From assembly GCA_029212415.1 (NCBI GenBank), contig JARGOF010000002.1, positions 325,193 through 366,275 of the forward strand: 41,083 nt of DNA, in the 5' to 3' direction. Positions 7,884 through 16,565 of this stretch are shown in pieces. This DNA comes from Rhizobiaceae bacterium (GTDB lineage: Bacteria > Pseudomonadota > Alphaproteobacteria > Rhizobiales > Rhizobiaceae). Position 1 is the first letter of the stretch, and every line of letters begins with the position of its first letter. The notes below the pieces were generated by a model, which saw only the letters and a list, made by a program, of their open reading frames with translations, searched no databases and was not told the DNA's origin. The position numbers and the translations under genes were made by a program.

Positions 7884-8303
7884 TCAAAATGTATCGGCGC
7901 CTATGGATTCCAGCGCTGCATTGGCAACGGCAATATCCTGCTCGCCGGATCCTGAGCCGATACCGATGCCGCCAATGAGTTCGCCATCAAAAATGATTGG
8001 CAGGCCACCGGGCAGCGCCGTAACAGCGCCGCCGGTTGCTGCGGCAATGGGGGCGCGAAAGGATTCAGGAATGGCCGTGGTTGGTGCGGCATTGGAGGCT
8101 GCGGTGCGTGCCTTTGCCGTGGCGCTCTTGCGGCTGAGAAATTTGGCGCCGGTCATGCGGATTTCCCCATGCAGTTCACCACTTGCATCCACAATCACGA
8201 TACATTGCGGTTGGCCGATTTCCTCAGCCTTGCTGATGGCGGCACTGAGCATCGTCATGGTCGCGGCATGGGTGAGTGTTTGGCGTGTCTTGAAGGCTTG
8301 CAT
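7884..8303 (-). CDS. GlcG/HbpS family protein (DUF336)
   Basis: This 139-aa protein fits the GlcG/HbpS domain: an N-terminal helix (LTHAATMTMLSAAISKAEEIG), the strand QCIVIVDASGELHGEIRM, a helical segment with KSATAKARTAA, and the glycine-rich ending GGLPIIFDGELIGGIGIGSGSGEQD, a hallmark of the family. Members are often called heme-binding or cobalamin-adenosyltransferase-like proteins, and many sit in sugar-acid operons with unknown roles. It lies 40 bp upstream of the gluconate dehydrogenase in the same orientation and faces the operator palindrome at 8334-8347. It is therefore probably the first gene of the gluconate operon. Confidence 0.85.
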   Translation of the reverse strand: MQAFKTRQTLTHAATMTMLSAAISKAEEIGQPQCIVIVDASGELHGEIRMTGAKFLSRKSATAKARTAASNAAPTTAIPESFRAPIAAATGGAVTALPGGLPIIFDGELIGGIGIGSGSGEQDIAVANAALESIGADTF

Positions 8304-8333
8304 TGGGAATTTCCTTGCGAAATCAGCGATCTA

Positions 8334-8347
8334 TGTTATCGATAACA
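8334..8347. promoter_or_regulatory. LacI/GntR-type operator palindrome in the gluconate intergenic region
   Basis: Perfect 14-bp palindrome TGTTATCGATAACA, 30 bp upstream of the minus-strand glcG-like gene and about 285 bp before gnd. It has the dyad form of LacI-family operators, including the GntR gluconate repressor type (TGTTAYCGRTAACA core, from general knowledge). No LacI regulator gene lies in the window, so it would act in trans. Confidence 0.7.
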
Positions 8348-8372
8348 CCTATTGCCGAGGAGAGAAACGATC

Positions 8373-8639
8373 ATGTCCTGGTTTCGGAACGACGGACCGG
8401 CTGCTGTTACTTATGTGATGGGCAACGCGCCCGTCAAGCAAAGGGCAATTGGTTTTGGCGCGATAGGAGATGCAGTCACCAGCCCTTCAATCGTGTCACG
8501 GGGAAAAATGCTGGTCCCGCAGGTCGTTTCCAATGTATGTTTCGGTGGAAGAGCAAAACACCAATTTTACGCAACAGCCGCGACGAGCGGCGACGCACCT
8601 TTATTGAACGGGCAGGGGGAGCAGGGCCAGAATGGATAA
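8373..8639 (+). CDS. Doubtful small ORF in the gnd leader, 88 aa
   Basis: The 328-bp stretch before gnd contains an open frame starting MSWFRNDGPAAVTYVMG. A GAGGAG ribosome-binding site precedes it by about 10 bases, and it begins just after the gluconate operator. The frame ends eight bases inside gnd. I recognise no family, and the second half reads like unselected sequence. It may be a truncated gene, a leader peptide or chance. Beyond this and the operator I see nothing else in the interval. Confidence 0.25.
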   Translation: MSWFRNDGPAAVTYVMGNAPVKQRAIGFGAIGDAVTSPSIVSRGKMLVPQVVSNVCFGGRAKHQFYATAATSGDAPLLNGQGEQGQNG

Positions 8640-10038
8640 TCAAGCAGCAGACATTGGTCTGATCGGACTGGGTACCATGGGTGCAAACCTTGCACTCAAT
8701 ATAGCCGAAAACGGTTTCAAGGTGGCGGTCCATAACCGCACTGTCGAGAAAATCGAAGGCTTTATGCATGATGCCGGACCTCTGGCCAGCCAATTGGTGG
8801 CCTGCGATACGGTTGAAGAGCTGATCCGCGCGATCAAGCCACCCAGGGCGGTGATCCTCATGGTTCCCGCCGGTCCCGTGGTTGATGAATATATTGCGAC
8901 CTTGCGCGCGCTGATGGATGATGACGACATCGTCATCGACGCGGGCAATGCAAATTTCCAGGACACCAACCGCCGGGCGGCCAGTGGGGCTCCGTTTCTT
9001 GGGATCGGTGTCTCTGGCGGCGAAGAAGGTGCACGTTTTGGTCCGTCGATCATGGGTGGCGGCCGAAAGGTCCACTGGGATCGTGTCGCGCCCATCCTGC
9101 AGGCCATCGCTGCCGATTATCAGGGCACACCCTGCGCCACATGGATGGGGGAGGGTGGTGCCGGACATGCCGTGAAGACCGTGCACAACGGCATCGAATA
9201 TGCGGACATGCAGATGATCGCCGAAGCCTACGGCATCATGCGTGATGGCATGGGGCTGCACCCGGCGCAGATCGGCGATGTTTTCGAAGGTTGGAACACG
9301 GGCGTGCTGAAATCCTACCTGATGGAAATTTCCGCCACCGTGTCGAAGGCCGTTGATCCGCAGACCAATGCCCCCGTGCTGGACATCATTCTTGACCGGG
9401 CCGGCCAAAAGGGAACGGGCCGCTGGACAGCCATCGAGGCGCAGCATCTCGGCGTGCCGGCAACGGTGATCGAGGCGGCGGTTGCCGCCCGCAACCTGTC
9501 GTCACGGCTGGAAATGCGGCAAAAGGGCGAGTCGCTTTTTGGGGCTGCGCCACAAAGGCTGGCGGAAGGGCAATTGACGATTGACACTTTGGGCAATGCG
9601 CTCATCGCCGGCAAGATCATGTGCTACACGCAGGGCTTCGAATTGCTGGCAGCGCTTTCTGCGGCCAATGATTGGACATTGCCCATGCCGGAGATTGCCA
9701 AAGTATGGCGCGAGGGATGCATCATTCGCTCCACCATGCTCAACGACATGGCCAATGCATTGTCTGAGAGCCCGGATGCCAATTTGATGTTCTCGGATTT
9801 CTTTGCCAGGCTGATGCGCGAAACCCAGACGGATTTGCGTCAGACGGTCAGCCTTGCTGCGCAAAGCGGTCTGCCGGCGCCAGCGCTGTCTGCCGGGCTG
9901 TCCTATTTTGACATGATGCGGACCAGCCATTCAACGGCCAATCTGATCCAGGCGCAAAGAGACTTTTTTGGTGCCCATGGCTTTGAGCGTCGTGATGCCA
10001 AAGGCGCTCACCACGGCCCCTGGGGCTCAAACTCATGA
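8632..10038 (+). CDS. gnd: 6-phosphogluconate dehydrogenase, decarboxylating
   Basis: Oxidises and decarboxylates 6-phosphogluconate to ribulose 5-phosphate, reducing NADP+ (or NAD+). The 468-aa length is the normal long form. Visible hallmarks are the N-terminal Rossmann motif GLGTMGANLALN (residues 12-23), the substrate loop GGEEGARFGPSIMGGG, the catalytic stretch HAVKTVHNGIEYADMQ and the KGTGRWT motif near residue 265. The gene is divergent from the gluconokinase group, across the operator palindrome. The window thus encodes both enzymes that carry gluconate into the pentose phosphate pathway. It ends in a shared hairpin with the convergent nitronate monooxygenase gene. Confidence 0.95.
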   Translation: MDNQAADIGLIGLGTMGANLALNIAENGFKVAVHNRTVEKIEGFMHDAGPLASQLVACDTVEELIRAIKPPRAVILMVPAGPVVDEYIATLRALMDDDDIVIDAGNANFQDTNRRAASGAPFLGIGVSGGEEGARFGPSIMGGGRKVHWDRVAPILQAIAADYQGTPCATWMGEGGAGHAVKTVHNGIEYADMQMIAEAYGIMRDGMGLHPAQIGDVFEGWNTGVLKSYLMEISATVSKAVDPQTNAPVLDIILDRAGQKGTGRWTAIEAQHLGVPATVIEAAVAARNLSSRLEMRQKGESLFGAAPQRLAEGQLTIDTLGNALIAGKIMCYTQGFELLAALSAANDWTLPMPEIAKVWREGCIIRSTMLNDMANALSESPDANLMFSDFFARLMRETQTDLRQTVSLAAQSGLPAPALSAGLSYFDMMRTSHSTANLIQAQRDFFGAHGFERRDAKGAHHGPWGSNS

Positions 10039-10057
10039 CAGCCGTGAGGCTGTCATG
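10034..10057. terminator. Bidirectional hairpin overlapping both stop codons of gnd and the monooxygenase
   Basis: Perfect 10-bp stem (arms CATGACAGCC and GGCTGTCATG) with a GTGA loop. The gnd stop lies in the left arm and the convergent gene's stop in the right arm, so one hairpin can serve both transcripts. There is no T-tract on either side, so intrinsic termination would be weak or Rho-assisted. Confidence 0.65.
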
Positions 10058-11015
10058 ATTCCAGCAGATCCTTTTTGGCGGCCAGATATTCCATTTCCAG
10101 CTGGTCGACAAATTCTGCGACGGGCCGGACTTTCTTGACAGCGCCGATGCCCTGACCGGAACCCCATATGTCCTTCCAGGCCTTGGCGCCCGATGCCTTG
10201 CCATCAAAATCCATTTTCGATGCATCGGCCTGCGGCAGATCATCGGGGTCCATGCCCGATTGCGCGATGGATGGCTTGAGATAATTGCCGTGAATGCCGG
10301 TGAAATAATTGGAATAGACGATATCGGCGGAATTGCTGTCGACAATCATCTGTTTGTAGGCATCGACGGCCCGTGCCTCTTCTGTGGCGATGAACGGCGT
10401 GCCGATATAGGCCATATCGGCGCCCATGGCCTGGGCCGCCAGAACCGAGCGGCCATTGGCAATCGAGCCGGACAGCAGCAGCGGCCCGTCAAACCATTCG
10501 CGGATTTCCTGTATCAGCGCAAAGGGTGACAGGGGGCCTGCATGACCACCGGCACCGGCGGCAACGGCGATCAAGCCGTCTGCGCCCTTGCGTATCGCCG
10601 AATTGGCGTGCCGGTTGTTGATGATGTCGTGCAGGACGATGCCACCATAGGCGTGCACGGCTTCATTGACCTCGGGAACAGCGCCCAGCGAGGAAATGAC
10701 AATCGGTACCTTGTATTTTTCGCACATCTGCAGATCGTGCTGCAGCCGCGTATTGGAACGGTGGACGATCTGATTGACGGCAAAGGGAGCGGCAGGGCGG
10801 TCGGGATTTTTTGCATTGTGATTGGCAAGCTCTTCCGTCATTTCCGCCAGCCATTCATCAAGCTGTGCTTCCGGGCGGGCATTCAGCGCCGGAAAGGAGC
10901 CGACGATACCGGCCTTGCATTGCGCAAGCACCAGCGGCGGATGGGAAATGATGAAAAGCGGTGCGCCGACAATCGGCAGGCGGAGATTTGTTTTCAAGAT
11001 ATCTGGAAGCGCCAT
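10053..11015 (-). CDS. Nitronate monooxygenase (NPD family flavoprotein)
   Basis: A 320-aa FMN-dependent TIM-barrel enzyme of the 2-nitropropane dioxygenase family, which oxidises alkyl nitronates such as propionate 3-nitronate. Supporting motifs are the N-terminal LPIVGAPLFIISHP strand, GIVGSFPALNARP, the phosphate-binding GADGLIAVAAGAGGHAG segment with the conserved GGHAG, and SIANGRSVLAAQAMGADMAYIGTPF. These are typical of the family. The gene is alone on its strand and convergent with gnd. Its promoter region carries a TTACG-N4-CGTAA inverted repeat. The physiological substrate cannot be read from context. Confidence 0.9.
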   Translation of the reverse strand: MALPDILKTNLRLPIVGAPLFIISHPPLVLAQCKAGIVGSFPALNARPEAQLDEWLAEMTEELANHNAKNPDRPAAPFAVNQIVHRSNTRLQHDLQMCEKYKVPIVISSLGAVPEVNEAVHAYGGIVLHDIINNRHANSAIRKGADGLIAVAAGAGGHAGPLSPFALIQEIREWFDGPLLLSGSIANGRSVLAAQAMGADMAYIGTPFIATEEARAVDAYKQMIVDSNSADIVYSNYFTGIHGNYLKPSIAQSGMDPDDLPQADASKMDFDGKASGAKAWKDIWGSGQGIGAVKKVRPVAEFVDQLEMEYLAAKKDLLES

Positions 11016-11040
11016 GCTGCAATGTCCTGTGGTATGACCT

Positions 11041-11054
11041 TTACGGAAACGTAA
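11041..11054. promoter_or_regulatory. Inverted repeat upstream of the nitronate monooxygenase gene
   Basis: TTACG-GAAA-CGTAA dyad lies 26 bp upstream of the minus-strand start, a position where a repressor of the TetR type could act. The surrounding 395-bp gap (11016-11411) otherwise holds two short overlapping dyads, including ACACC-TTT-GGTGT at 11261-11273, and no recognisable gene. Confidence 0.45.
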
Positions 11055-11411
11055 GGGCGGGTTAGCAGACCTTTTGGGTGCTGAAAAGAATTTTCTAACG
11101 CTTTTATTTGCCTCAAGGCCTGTTAAAAGGCGAATTACGAACTAGATGCAGATCCATGTGTCATGGCTATTGACACAAGAGAAGTTGGCGAAGAGAACGT
11201 CGCCTCATATATTTTCGGCGAAAAATCATGCATATCAGCCCGCCAAAGGGAACTTTGCGTACACCTTTGGTGTTAACTGTGACACCTGATGTTTGTAAAT
11301 GGGGATCAACCTGATAAGAGAGATTCGCTAAGGGACTTAGGCAGTTTATATGGGAATATGGCTGTCGCGCAGTCAGCGCTTTTGAGCCGCTGACCACATG
11401 GGGAACGAGCA

Positions 11412-12785
11412 TTGAAGGCATTTGAGACGGCCATCCGGAACGCGTTGCAAAAAGCGGATGATAGCAATCCGGAACTGCGCGCACGGATTTATGATTCTGC
11501 TCGCAATGCATTGTCAAACAGTCACACAAAGCAGGGCAAATGGGGCAGCGATAGTGCGCGCGAGCAAACCCGTAAACTGGAAGCGCTGATCAACGTCATC
11601 GAGGCCGACTATCAAAAGCGCCCCCGCCGATCCGCTGCTGCGGGGCCAAAATCCGTTTTGCAGGACGTGCCACCACAAGCTCCGATCACCAACAACGCTT
11701 CAAAACAGGCAGCCCCGAAACAGGCAGCCCCGAAACAGGCAGTCCCGAAACAGGCAGTCCCGAAACAGGCAGCCCAAAAGCAGGCAACCACTGTCAACGA
11801 CGGTAGCAATATCAGCCTGGCGGATGATGATGTTCAGATCGGTGGACAGATGCGCTCCGGGTCTCCCCGCCCCAATCAAACCCGCCCCAATCCGGCCCGC
11901 TCCAATCCAGCCCGCTCCAATACTGCCCCACTCAACGCGGCCCGCTCTGAACCTGGCCGTTACAATCCGTCCCGTTCCGGCCCGTCACGTGCCAATGCGC
12001 CCCGCTCCAAACCGGGTGCCGCTGGCCGGTCCCGTGATGGTCTGCAGCTTGATGCGCCTGAAAGAATTGTCGATGGGCAGCGACCCGATGCAATGCTGTT
12101 CAACGATGATGCGCGTTCTGCCGAGCGACCGGTCCGTGAGAAGCGCCGTCGGCCGTTCTTTGCAATCATCCTTGTGTCCGCTCTTGTCCTTGCTGCGGTG
12201 GGAATTGGATTCCTCTGGGTGATCTTCAGCGGGCTGATGCTCAGCCCCGAGCAACGCGACACAAGTGTCCCCAATCCACCGGCGACCATAAACGGCGATG
12301 CCTTTGTCGGAAATCCATCGGCTGATGGCGAGTTTTCCGGAGAATGGATTGATGTCTTCACCCCGGAAGATATCTCCCGGGTTGCAGGACGCGGCAGTGT
12401 CAAGGCGGCCTTGATCGAAAGCAATGGCCGTTCGGCCTTGCAGGTGGTCTCGCAAAGTCCTGATATACAGGGCGAAGTCCTGTTTGAACTGGGACGCGGC
12501 ATTCTGGATACGCTTGCAGGAGATCAGGCTCTGGTGGCCATGACCCTGCGCTCAAGCACCGATGCGACAACCCAGATCTATGTCAAATGTCAGCTTCCCG
12601 GTGGTGGCGATTGCGGACGACGACGTTTTGATGTGACCTATGAAACCAATGATATTGTGTTCAGCCTTGATCTTTCCAACGTGCGCAACGGTGGCGGCGA
12701 GTCAGGCATTCTGGCGTTGAACAGCGATGTCTCGGGCTCCAACAAGGGCATCAATATCTACGCCATTCGCATTCGTCCACAATAG
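11412..12785 (+). CDS. Conserved hypothetical membrane-anchored protein with repeat-rich linker, 457 aa
   Basis: I know no function for this protein. Four zones are visible. Residues 1-70 are a charged helical domain (FETAIRNALQKAD, EQTRKLEALINVIEADY). Residues 98-125 are a tandem PKQAA/PKQAV repeat, followed by an Arg-Ser-Asn-Pro-rich linker to about 205. Residues 249-271 form one membrane helix preceded by KRRRP, giving an N-in topology. Residues 290-457 form a periplasmic beta-rich domain (EFSGEWIDVFTPED, IYVKCQLPGGGDCGRRRFDVTYE) that resembles a carbohydrate-binding-like sandwich. Translation probably starts at TTG 11412, preceded by GGGGAAC. It may tether an envelope component to a cytoplasmic partner, but this is inference. 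Confidence 0.7.
   Translation: MKAFETAIRNALQKADDSNPELRARIYDSARNALSNSHTKQGKWGSDSAREQTRKLEALINVIEADYQKRPRRSAAAGPKSVLQDVPPQAPITNNASKQAAPKQAAPKQAVPKQAVPKQAAQKQATTVNDGSNISLADDDVQIGGQMRSGSPRPNQTRPNPARSNPARSNTAPLNAARSEPGRYNPSRSGPSRANAPRSKPGAAGRSRDGLQLDAPERIVDGQRPDAMLFNDDARSAERPVREKRRRPFFAIILVSALVLAAVGIGFLWVIFSGLMLSPEQRDTSVPNPPATINGDAFVGNPSADGEFSGEWIDVFTPEDISRVAGRGSVKAALIESNGRSALQVVSQSPDIQGEVLFELGRGILDTLAGDQALVAMTLRSSTDATTQIYVKCQLPGGGDCGRRRFDVTYETNDIVFSLDLSNVRNGGGESGILALNSDVSGSNKGINIYAIRIRPQ
11704..11787 (+). repeat. In-frame 15-bp tandem repeat coding for PKQA(A/V)
   Basis: About five near-identical 15-bp units of the form CAGGCAGYCCCGAAA lie inside the hypothetical gene, encoding the Pro-Lys-Gln-Ala repeat. 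The unit length keeps the frame, so slippage would lengthen or shorten the linker without breaking the protein. Confidence 0.85.
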
Positions 12786-12842
12786 GGATCAACACGCCCC
12801 TTTTGGTTTCATGGTGCAAGCGGCGCAGATGGTTCGACAGTG

Positions 12843-13727
12843 TCAATCGCCGACGAAACCCGGGCCCTTGCCCAGTATTTTTTTGTCGATCTCACCGATG
12901 GCGTCAATATCCTTGCCCTCATAGGGCAGGTTGTGCAGCATGTGCCGTATGAGGTTCAGGCGCGCGCGGCGTTTGTCATTGGCTCTGATAACGGCCCAGG
13001 GTGCGTGGTCCGTGTGGGTGTGCTCCAGCATCAGGTCCCGCTTTTTTGTATAATCGTCCCATTTGTTGAGGCTTGCCATATCCATTGGCGAGAGTTTCCA
13101 TGACTTCAGCTGGCTGTGCCGGCGGTCATGAAATCGTTTCAACTGCATTTCGCGGCCGATATTGAGCCAGAATTTGAACAGATGAATGCCCTCGCGAACC
13201 GGCATACGCTCGAAAAGCGGCGTGTCCTGAAGAAAGCTCTCATGCTCTTGCGGTGTGCAAAAGCCCATGACCGGTTCAACACCGGCGCGGTTGTACCAGG
13301 AACGATCAAACATCACCATTTCACCGGCGGTCGGAAAATGGTCGATGTAGCGCTGATAATACCATTGCCCCTGTTCCTTGTCGGTCGGCTTTGGCAGGGC
13401 CACAATGCGTGCCGTGCGCGGGTTCATGAAGGCGCGTGTTGCTCCGATGGAGCCACCCTTGCCGGCGGCGTCGCGTCCTTCAAAAACAGCGATCACCCGT
13501 TCGCCGCTGGTCTGCAGCCAGGATTGCACCTTGACCAGTTCGATTTGCAGCGCCTCCAGTTGCTCCTCATAGATCCCCCGTTTGAGCTTCTTGTCATAGG
13601 GGTAATCGTCGGAGCCGAACGCCTTGTCCTCAATCCAGTCGGGCAGGTCGGGATTATCAATATCGAACAGGCGTTTTTCGCCATTGATCTTCAGTTCAAC
13701 GGATCTGTCCGACTTTTTCTTCGACAT
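12843..13727 (-). CDS. ppk2: Polyphosphate kinase 2
   Basis: PPK2 enzymes transfer phosphate between polyphosphate and nucleoside diphosphates (or monophosphates). With start ATG 13727 the protein is 294 aa, typical of one-domain class I PPK2. The Walker A motif is [13 protein letters not shown] (about residues 82-94), the Walker B region is [19 protein letters not shown] (from about 139), and the lid segment is [20 protein letters not shown]. Neighbouring conserved stretches [12 protein letters not shown] and QWYYQRYI are also present. An in-frame ATG at 13745 is possible. The gene lies next to the phosphate regulon but on the opposite strand; no Pho box was seen before it. Confidence 0.94.
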   Translation of the reverse strand: MSKKKSDRSVELKINGEKRLFDIDNPDLPDWIEDKAFGSDDYPYDKKLKRGIYEEQLEALQIELVKVQSWLQTSGERVIAVFEGRDAAGKGGSIGATRAFMNPRTARIVALPKPTDKEQGQWYYQRYIDHFPTAGEMVMFDRSWYNRAGVEPVMGFCTPQEHESFLQDTPLFERMPVREGIHLFKFWLNIGREMQLKRFHDRRHSQLKSWKLSPMDMASLNKWDDYTKKRDLMLEHTHTDHAPWAVIRANDKRRARLNLIRHMLHNLPYEGKDIDAIGEIDKKILGKGPGFVGD

Positions 13728-13827
13728 CTGTTCATTCCCGATCATTGGTGGCCATTCACCCTGGCAGAAACCTGATCATAGCATGCAAGAGTCAATATTC
13801 GGTTGCAAAGATTGTTCGATTGCATCA

Positions 13828-13879
13828 GGCCGATAGAACGGGCCGATAGAACGGGCCGATAGAACGGGCCGATAGAACG
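13828..13879. repeat. Four perfect tandem copies of a 13-bp unit
   Basis: The unit GGCCGATAGAACG is repeated four times without error in the 351-bp gap between the divergent ppk2 and phoR genes. A 14-bp direct repeat, CTGCCCGCCACAAT, follows at 13925-13938 and 13942-13955. These may be iterons for a regulator or simple slippage products. Apart from these the gap shows nothing I recognise. Confidence 0.95.
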
Positions 13880-14078
13880 GGAACATTCATCGTAGTGTCA
13901 CCTTTCGCCGTTAAATGCGGGAATCTGCCCGCCACAATGGCCTGCCCGCCACAATATCTTGCAGCCGTGTGGACTATTCATCGAACTTTTGCATTGTGGC
14001 CGGGCAGGCGATAGATGTGGACGGCGCCGCAGGGCAGCCGTCCTGATCAAACTCAATGTTGGAATCGAACCCGGAAAC

Positions 14079-15344
14079 ATGCAGGAATTTCGACAGAATA
14101 TCGCGCAGCGGCTCTATGATGCACGCTACACTCTGGTTGCCTCGGCTGCGTTTGGCCTGGCGCTCGAACTGGTGGAAGGCGTGCCGCGCTGGCAGGTCCT
14201 GAGCGGCATGGCGCTGATATTTGTCGCGGCGGCCCTGCCGACCCGTTCCCGGTCTGCCCGCAAGCAAGAACGCATCTTGCGCAAGGAAGGCCGGCAGCCT
14301 CTGGAGACCATTGTCTTTACCACCTGTGAGGCATTGGAGGACCCGGCATTCATTCTGGCGCCGGGCGGCACGCTGAAATATCAAAACAAGGCCGCCATCG
14401 CGCAATTCGGAACCATGACGATCGGCCGCCATCTTTCATCGCGTCTGCGCGCGCCAGCCATTCTGGATCTGGTGGAAAAGGCAATGGCGACCAAAGATGA
14501 CTATACGAGCGAATATGTGGAGAAGGTGCCGACCGAGCGCTGGTACCGGGTGCGCATAGCGCCTATGGCGGCGATTGCCGACATGAAGGGCGGCAGTGAA
14601 CTTTATATGCTGACCCTGCGCGATCAGAGTGAATCGCACCGCATGGATCGCATGCGGACCGACTTCATAGCCAATGCCAGCCATGAACTGCGCACACCGC
14701 TTGCTTCGCTTTCCGGTTTCATCGAGACTCTGCGCGGTCCTGCCAGGGATGATCCCGAGGCGTGTGAGCGTTTTCTGGGGATCATGTTCGAACAGGCGGG
14801 CCGCATGACGCGGCTTGTGGACGATCTGCTTTCCCTGTCCCGGCTTGAAATGAAATCCCATATGGTGCTGACCGGTGAGGTGGACCTTCCGGCATTGATC
14901 CACCATGTGCTCGATACGCTCAAGCCTCTGGCCGAAAACCTCGGCGTGACGGTCCGCTATGAGGCCCCGGAAAAGCCTGTTGTCGTGTCAGGTGATCGCG
15001 ACGAACTCATTCAGGTCTTTGAAAACCTGATAGAGAATGCCTGCAAATATGGCCAAAGCGGCAAATTCGTCGATGTTGCCATTCGCCAGAGCGACGACGC
15101 GGCCTTTCCGGTGGAAGTCATGGTGCGTGATTTTGGGCCGGGTATTCCAAGAGAACATGTGCCCCGCCTGACGGAGCGCTTCTACCGGGTCAGTGTCGAG
15201 GCCAGCCGATCGAAAAAGGGCACCGGCCTTGGACTTGCCATTGTCAAACATATTCTGACCCGTCACCGCGCCAGGCTTGTGGTTCACTCCACGGTGGGAG
15301 AGGGCTCGGAGTTTTGTGTCAGATTCAGCCAGCAAAAGCGCTGA
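14079..15344 (+). CDS. phoR: Phosphate regulon sensor histidine kinase PhoR
   Basis: Membrane kinase that phosphorylates PhoB when phosphate is scarce. From ATG 14079 the protein has 421 aa. Two N-terminal hydrophobic stretches (about 15-30 and 38-53) act as a hairpin anchor with no large periplasmic domain, as is usual for PhoR. A PAS-like region covers about 78-180. The dimerisation/phosphoacceptor H-box is SHELRTPLASLSGF (His202). The ATPase domain has NLIENACKYG, DFGPGIPREH and GTGLGLAIVKH boxes. The frame runs open upstream to 13959, but that part does not look coding and lacks a ribosome-binding site. It is followed by pstS after a Pho box. Confidence 0.92.
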   Translation: MQEFRQNIAQRLYDARYTLVASAAFGLALELVEGVPRWQVLSGMALIFVAAALPTRSRSARKQERILRKEGRQPLETIVFTTCEALEDPAFILAPGGTLKYQNKAAIAQFGTMTIGRHLSSRLRAPAILDLVEKAMATKDDYTSEYVEKVPTERWYRVRIAPMAAIADMKGGSELYMLTLRDQSESHRMDRMRTDFIANASHELRTPLASLSGFIETLRGPARDDPEACERFLGIMFEQAGRMTRLVDDLLSLSRLEMKSHMVLTGEVDLPALIHHVLDTLKPLAENLGVTVRYEAPEKPVVVSGDRDELIQVFENLIENACKYGQSGKFVDVAIRQSDDAAFPVEVMVRDFGPGIPREHVPRLTERFYRVSVEASRSKKGTGLGLAIVKHILTRHRARLVVHSTVGEGSEFCVRFSQQKR

Positions 15345-15389
15345 GTCAATTTATTGCTTATAAAAACACAATAAATACAGCAATTTAAC

Positions 15390-15407
15390 CTGTCACAAAC
15401 TTGTAAT
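15390..15407 (+). promoter_or_regulatory. Pho box before pstS
   Basis: CTGTCAC-AAAC-TTGTAAT matches the 7-4-7 layout of the PhoB-binding Pho box (CTGTCAT-N4-CTGTCAT). It lies 110 bp upstream of the pstS ATG, so PhoB encoded at the end of this cluster should induce pstSCAB-phoU-phoB under phosphate starvation. Confidence 0.75.
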
Positions 15408-15517
15408 CATTGCGTCATAAAACTGCGTTGAACGGGCTGCTAAAAGTCATGAGCCAGCGGGGGTACCGTTGTGCTGACCATGAATGATCAAACAGACCGC
15501 ATTGACCGGAGATTCCT

Positions 15518-16552
15518 ATGAAAACACTTCGCCTTACCGCCGCCGTCCTGCTGGCATCGGCCGCTTTTGCCGGCGCTGCAGCAGCGCGCGACCAGGTCCA
15601 GATTGCTGGATCATCGACCGTATTGCCCTACGCAAAAATCGTTGCCGAAACTTTCGGCGAAATCTTTCCGACCTACAAGACACCCATCGTTGAATCCGGT
15701 GGTTCTTCGGGCGGCCTGAAAGAATTCTGCAAGGGCGTTGGCCCGCAGACCGTTGATATCGCAAACTCTTCGCGTTCCATTCGTGAGAGCGAAATCGAGG
15801 CCTGTGCAGCAAATGGCGTCACCGAAATCCAGGAAATCCGCATTGGTTATGATGGCATCGTCTTTGCCACCGACATCAACGGACCTGATTTCAAGCTGAC
15901 ACCAAAAGATGTCTATCTGGCGCTTGCTGCCAATATCATCGTGGATGGCAAAGCCGTCGCAAACCCCAACAAGAAATGGTCGGACGTCAACGCCGATCTG
16001 CCTGACTGGGACATCAATGCATATATTCCCGGTGAAAAACACGGCACCCGCGAAGTCTTTGAAGACAAGCTGCTGGAAGTCGGTTGCGAAGAAGTCGGCG
16101 ACAAGCAGGTCCACATGGATGGCGGCATGGATAAAAAGGCCGCCGGCAAGGCCTGTATCGCTGTGCGCAAGGACGGTGGCGCAGTCGATATCGACGGTGA
16201 CTACACGGAAACACTGGCGCGTATCGACTCCAATAAAACCGGTGTGGGCGTCTTCGGTCTGGCTTTTTATGAAAACAATGCTGACAAGCTGAAGGTTGCC
16301 ACGGTCAACGACATTGTGCCGGACACGGAAACCATTGCTGCCGGTATCTATCCGGTATCGCGGCCGCTTTTCTTCTACGTCAAGAAGGCCCATCTCGGCG
16401 TCATTCCCGGCCTGAAGGAATATGTCGAGTTCTTCACATCCGACCAGATGATCGGCCCGGATTCTCCGCTGGCTGAATATGGTCTGGTTTCCGCGCCTGA
16501 AAACGAGCGTGAAGACGTACGCAAGAACTTCACAGACGGAAAGCTGCTTTAA
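15518..16552 (+). CDS. pstS: Phosphate ABC transporter substrate-binding protein PstS
   Basis: A periplasmic phosphate receptor of 344 aa. A signal peptide of about 23 residues (cleavage near AAAARD) precedes the mature protein. Phosphate-ligand motifs are visible: IAGSSTVLPYA at the mature N terminus, ESGGSSGGLKEFC, and VDIANSSRSIRESE. The spacing of the serine-rich loops matches alphaproteobacterial PstS proteins, which differ from the E. coli type by longer inserts such as the IPGEKHGTREVFE loop. The ATG has a GGAG site. A hairpin follows the stop and probably lowers read-through into pstC, so receptor is made in excess. Confidence 0.95.
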   Translation: MKTLRLTAAVLLASAAFAGAAAARDQVQIAGSSTVLPYAKIVAETFGEIFPTYKTPIVESGGSSGGLKEFCKGVGPQTVDIANSSRSIRESEIEACAANGVTEIQEIRIGYDGIVFATDINGPDFKLTPKDVYLALAANIIVDGKAVANPNKKWSDVNADLPDWDINAYIPGEKHGTREVFEDKLLEVGCEEVGDKQVHMDGGMDKKAAGKACIAVRKDGGAVDIDGDYTETLARIDSNKTGVGVFGLAFYENNADKLKVATVNDIVPDTETIAAGIYPVSRPLFFYVKKAHLGVIPGLKEYVEFFTSDQMIGPDSPLAEYGLVSAPENEREDVRKNFTDGKLL

Positions 16553-16565
16553 CAGCGGACTGATT

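Noticed and set aside
11167-11529. 120-codon minus-strand frame in the gap before the hypothetical gene
   Set aside because: Overlaps the start of a better supported plus-strand gene and has no domain or ribosome-binding site.
13828-13879. CRISPR-like repeats
   Set aside because: The 13-bp units are directly adjacent without spacers and there are no cas genes; a simple tandem repeat.
13959-14078. Longer N terminus for PhoR
   Set aside because: The extra 40 residues are Cys/Arg-rich, overlap the repeats of the intergenic region and lack a ribosome-binding site; ATG 14079 fits the family.
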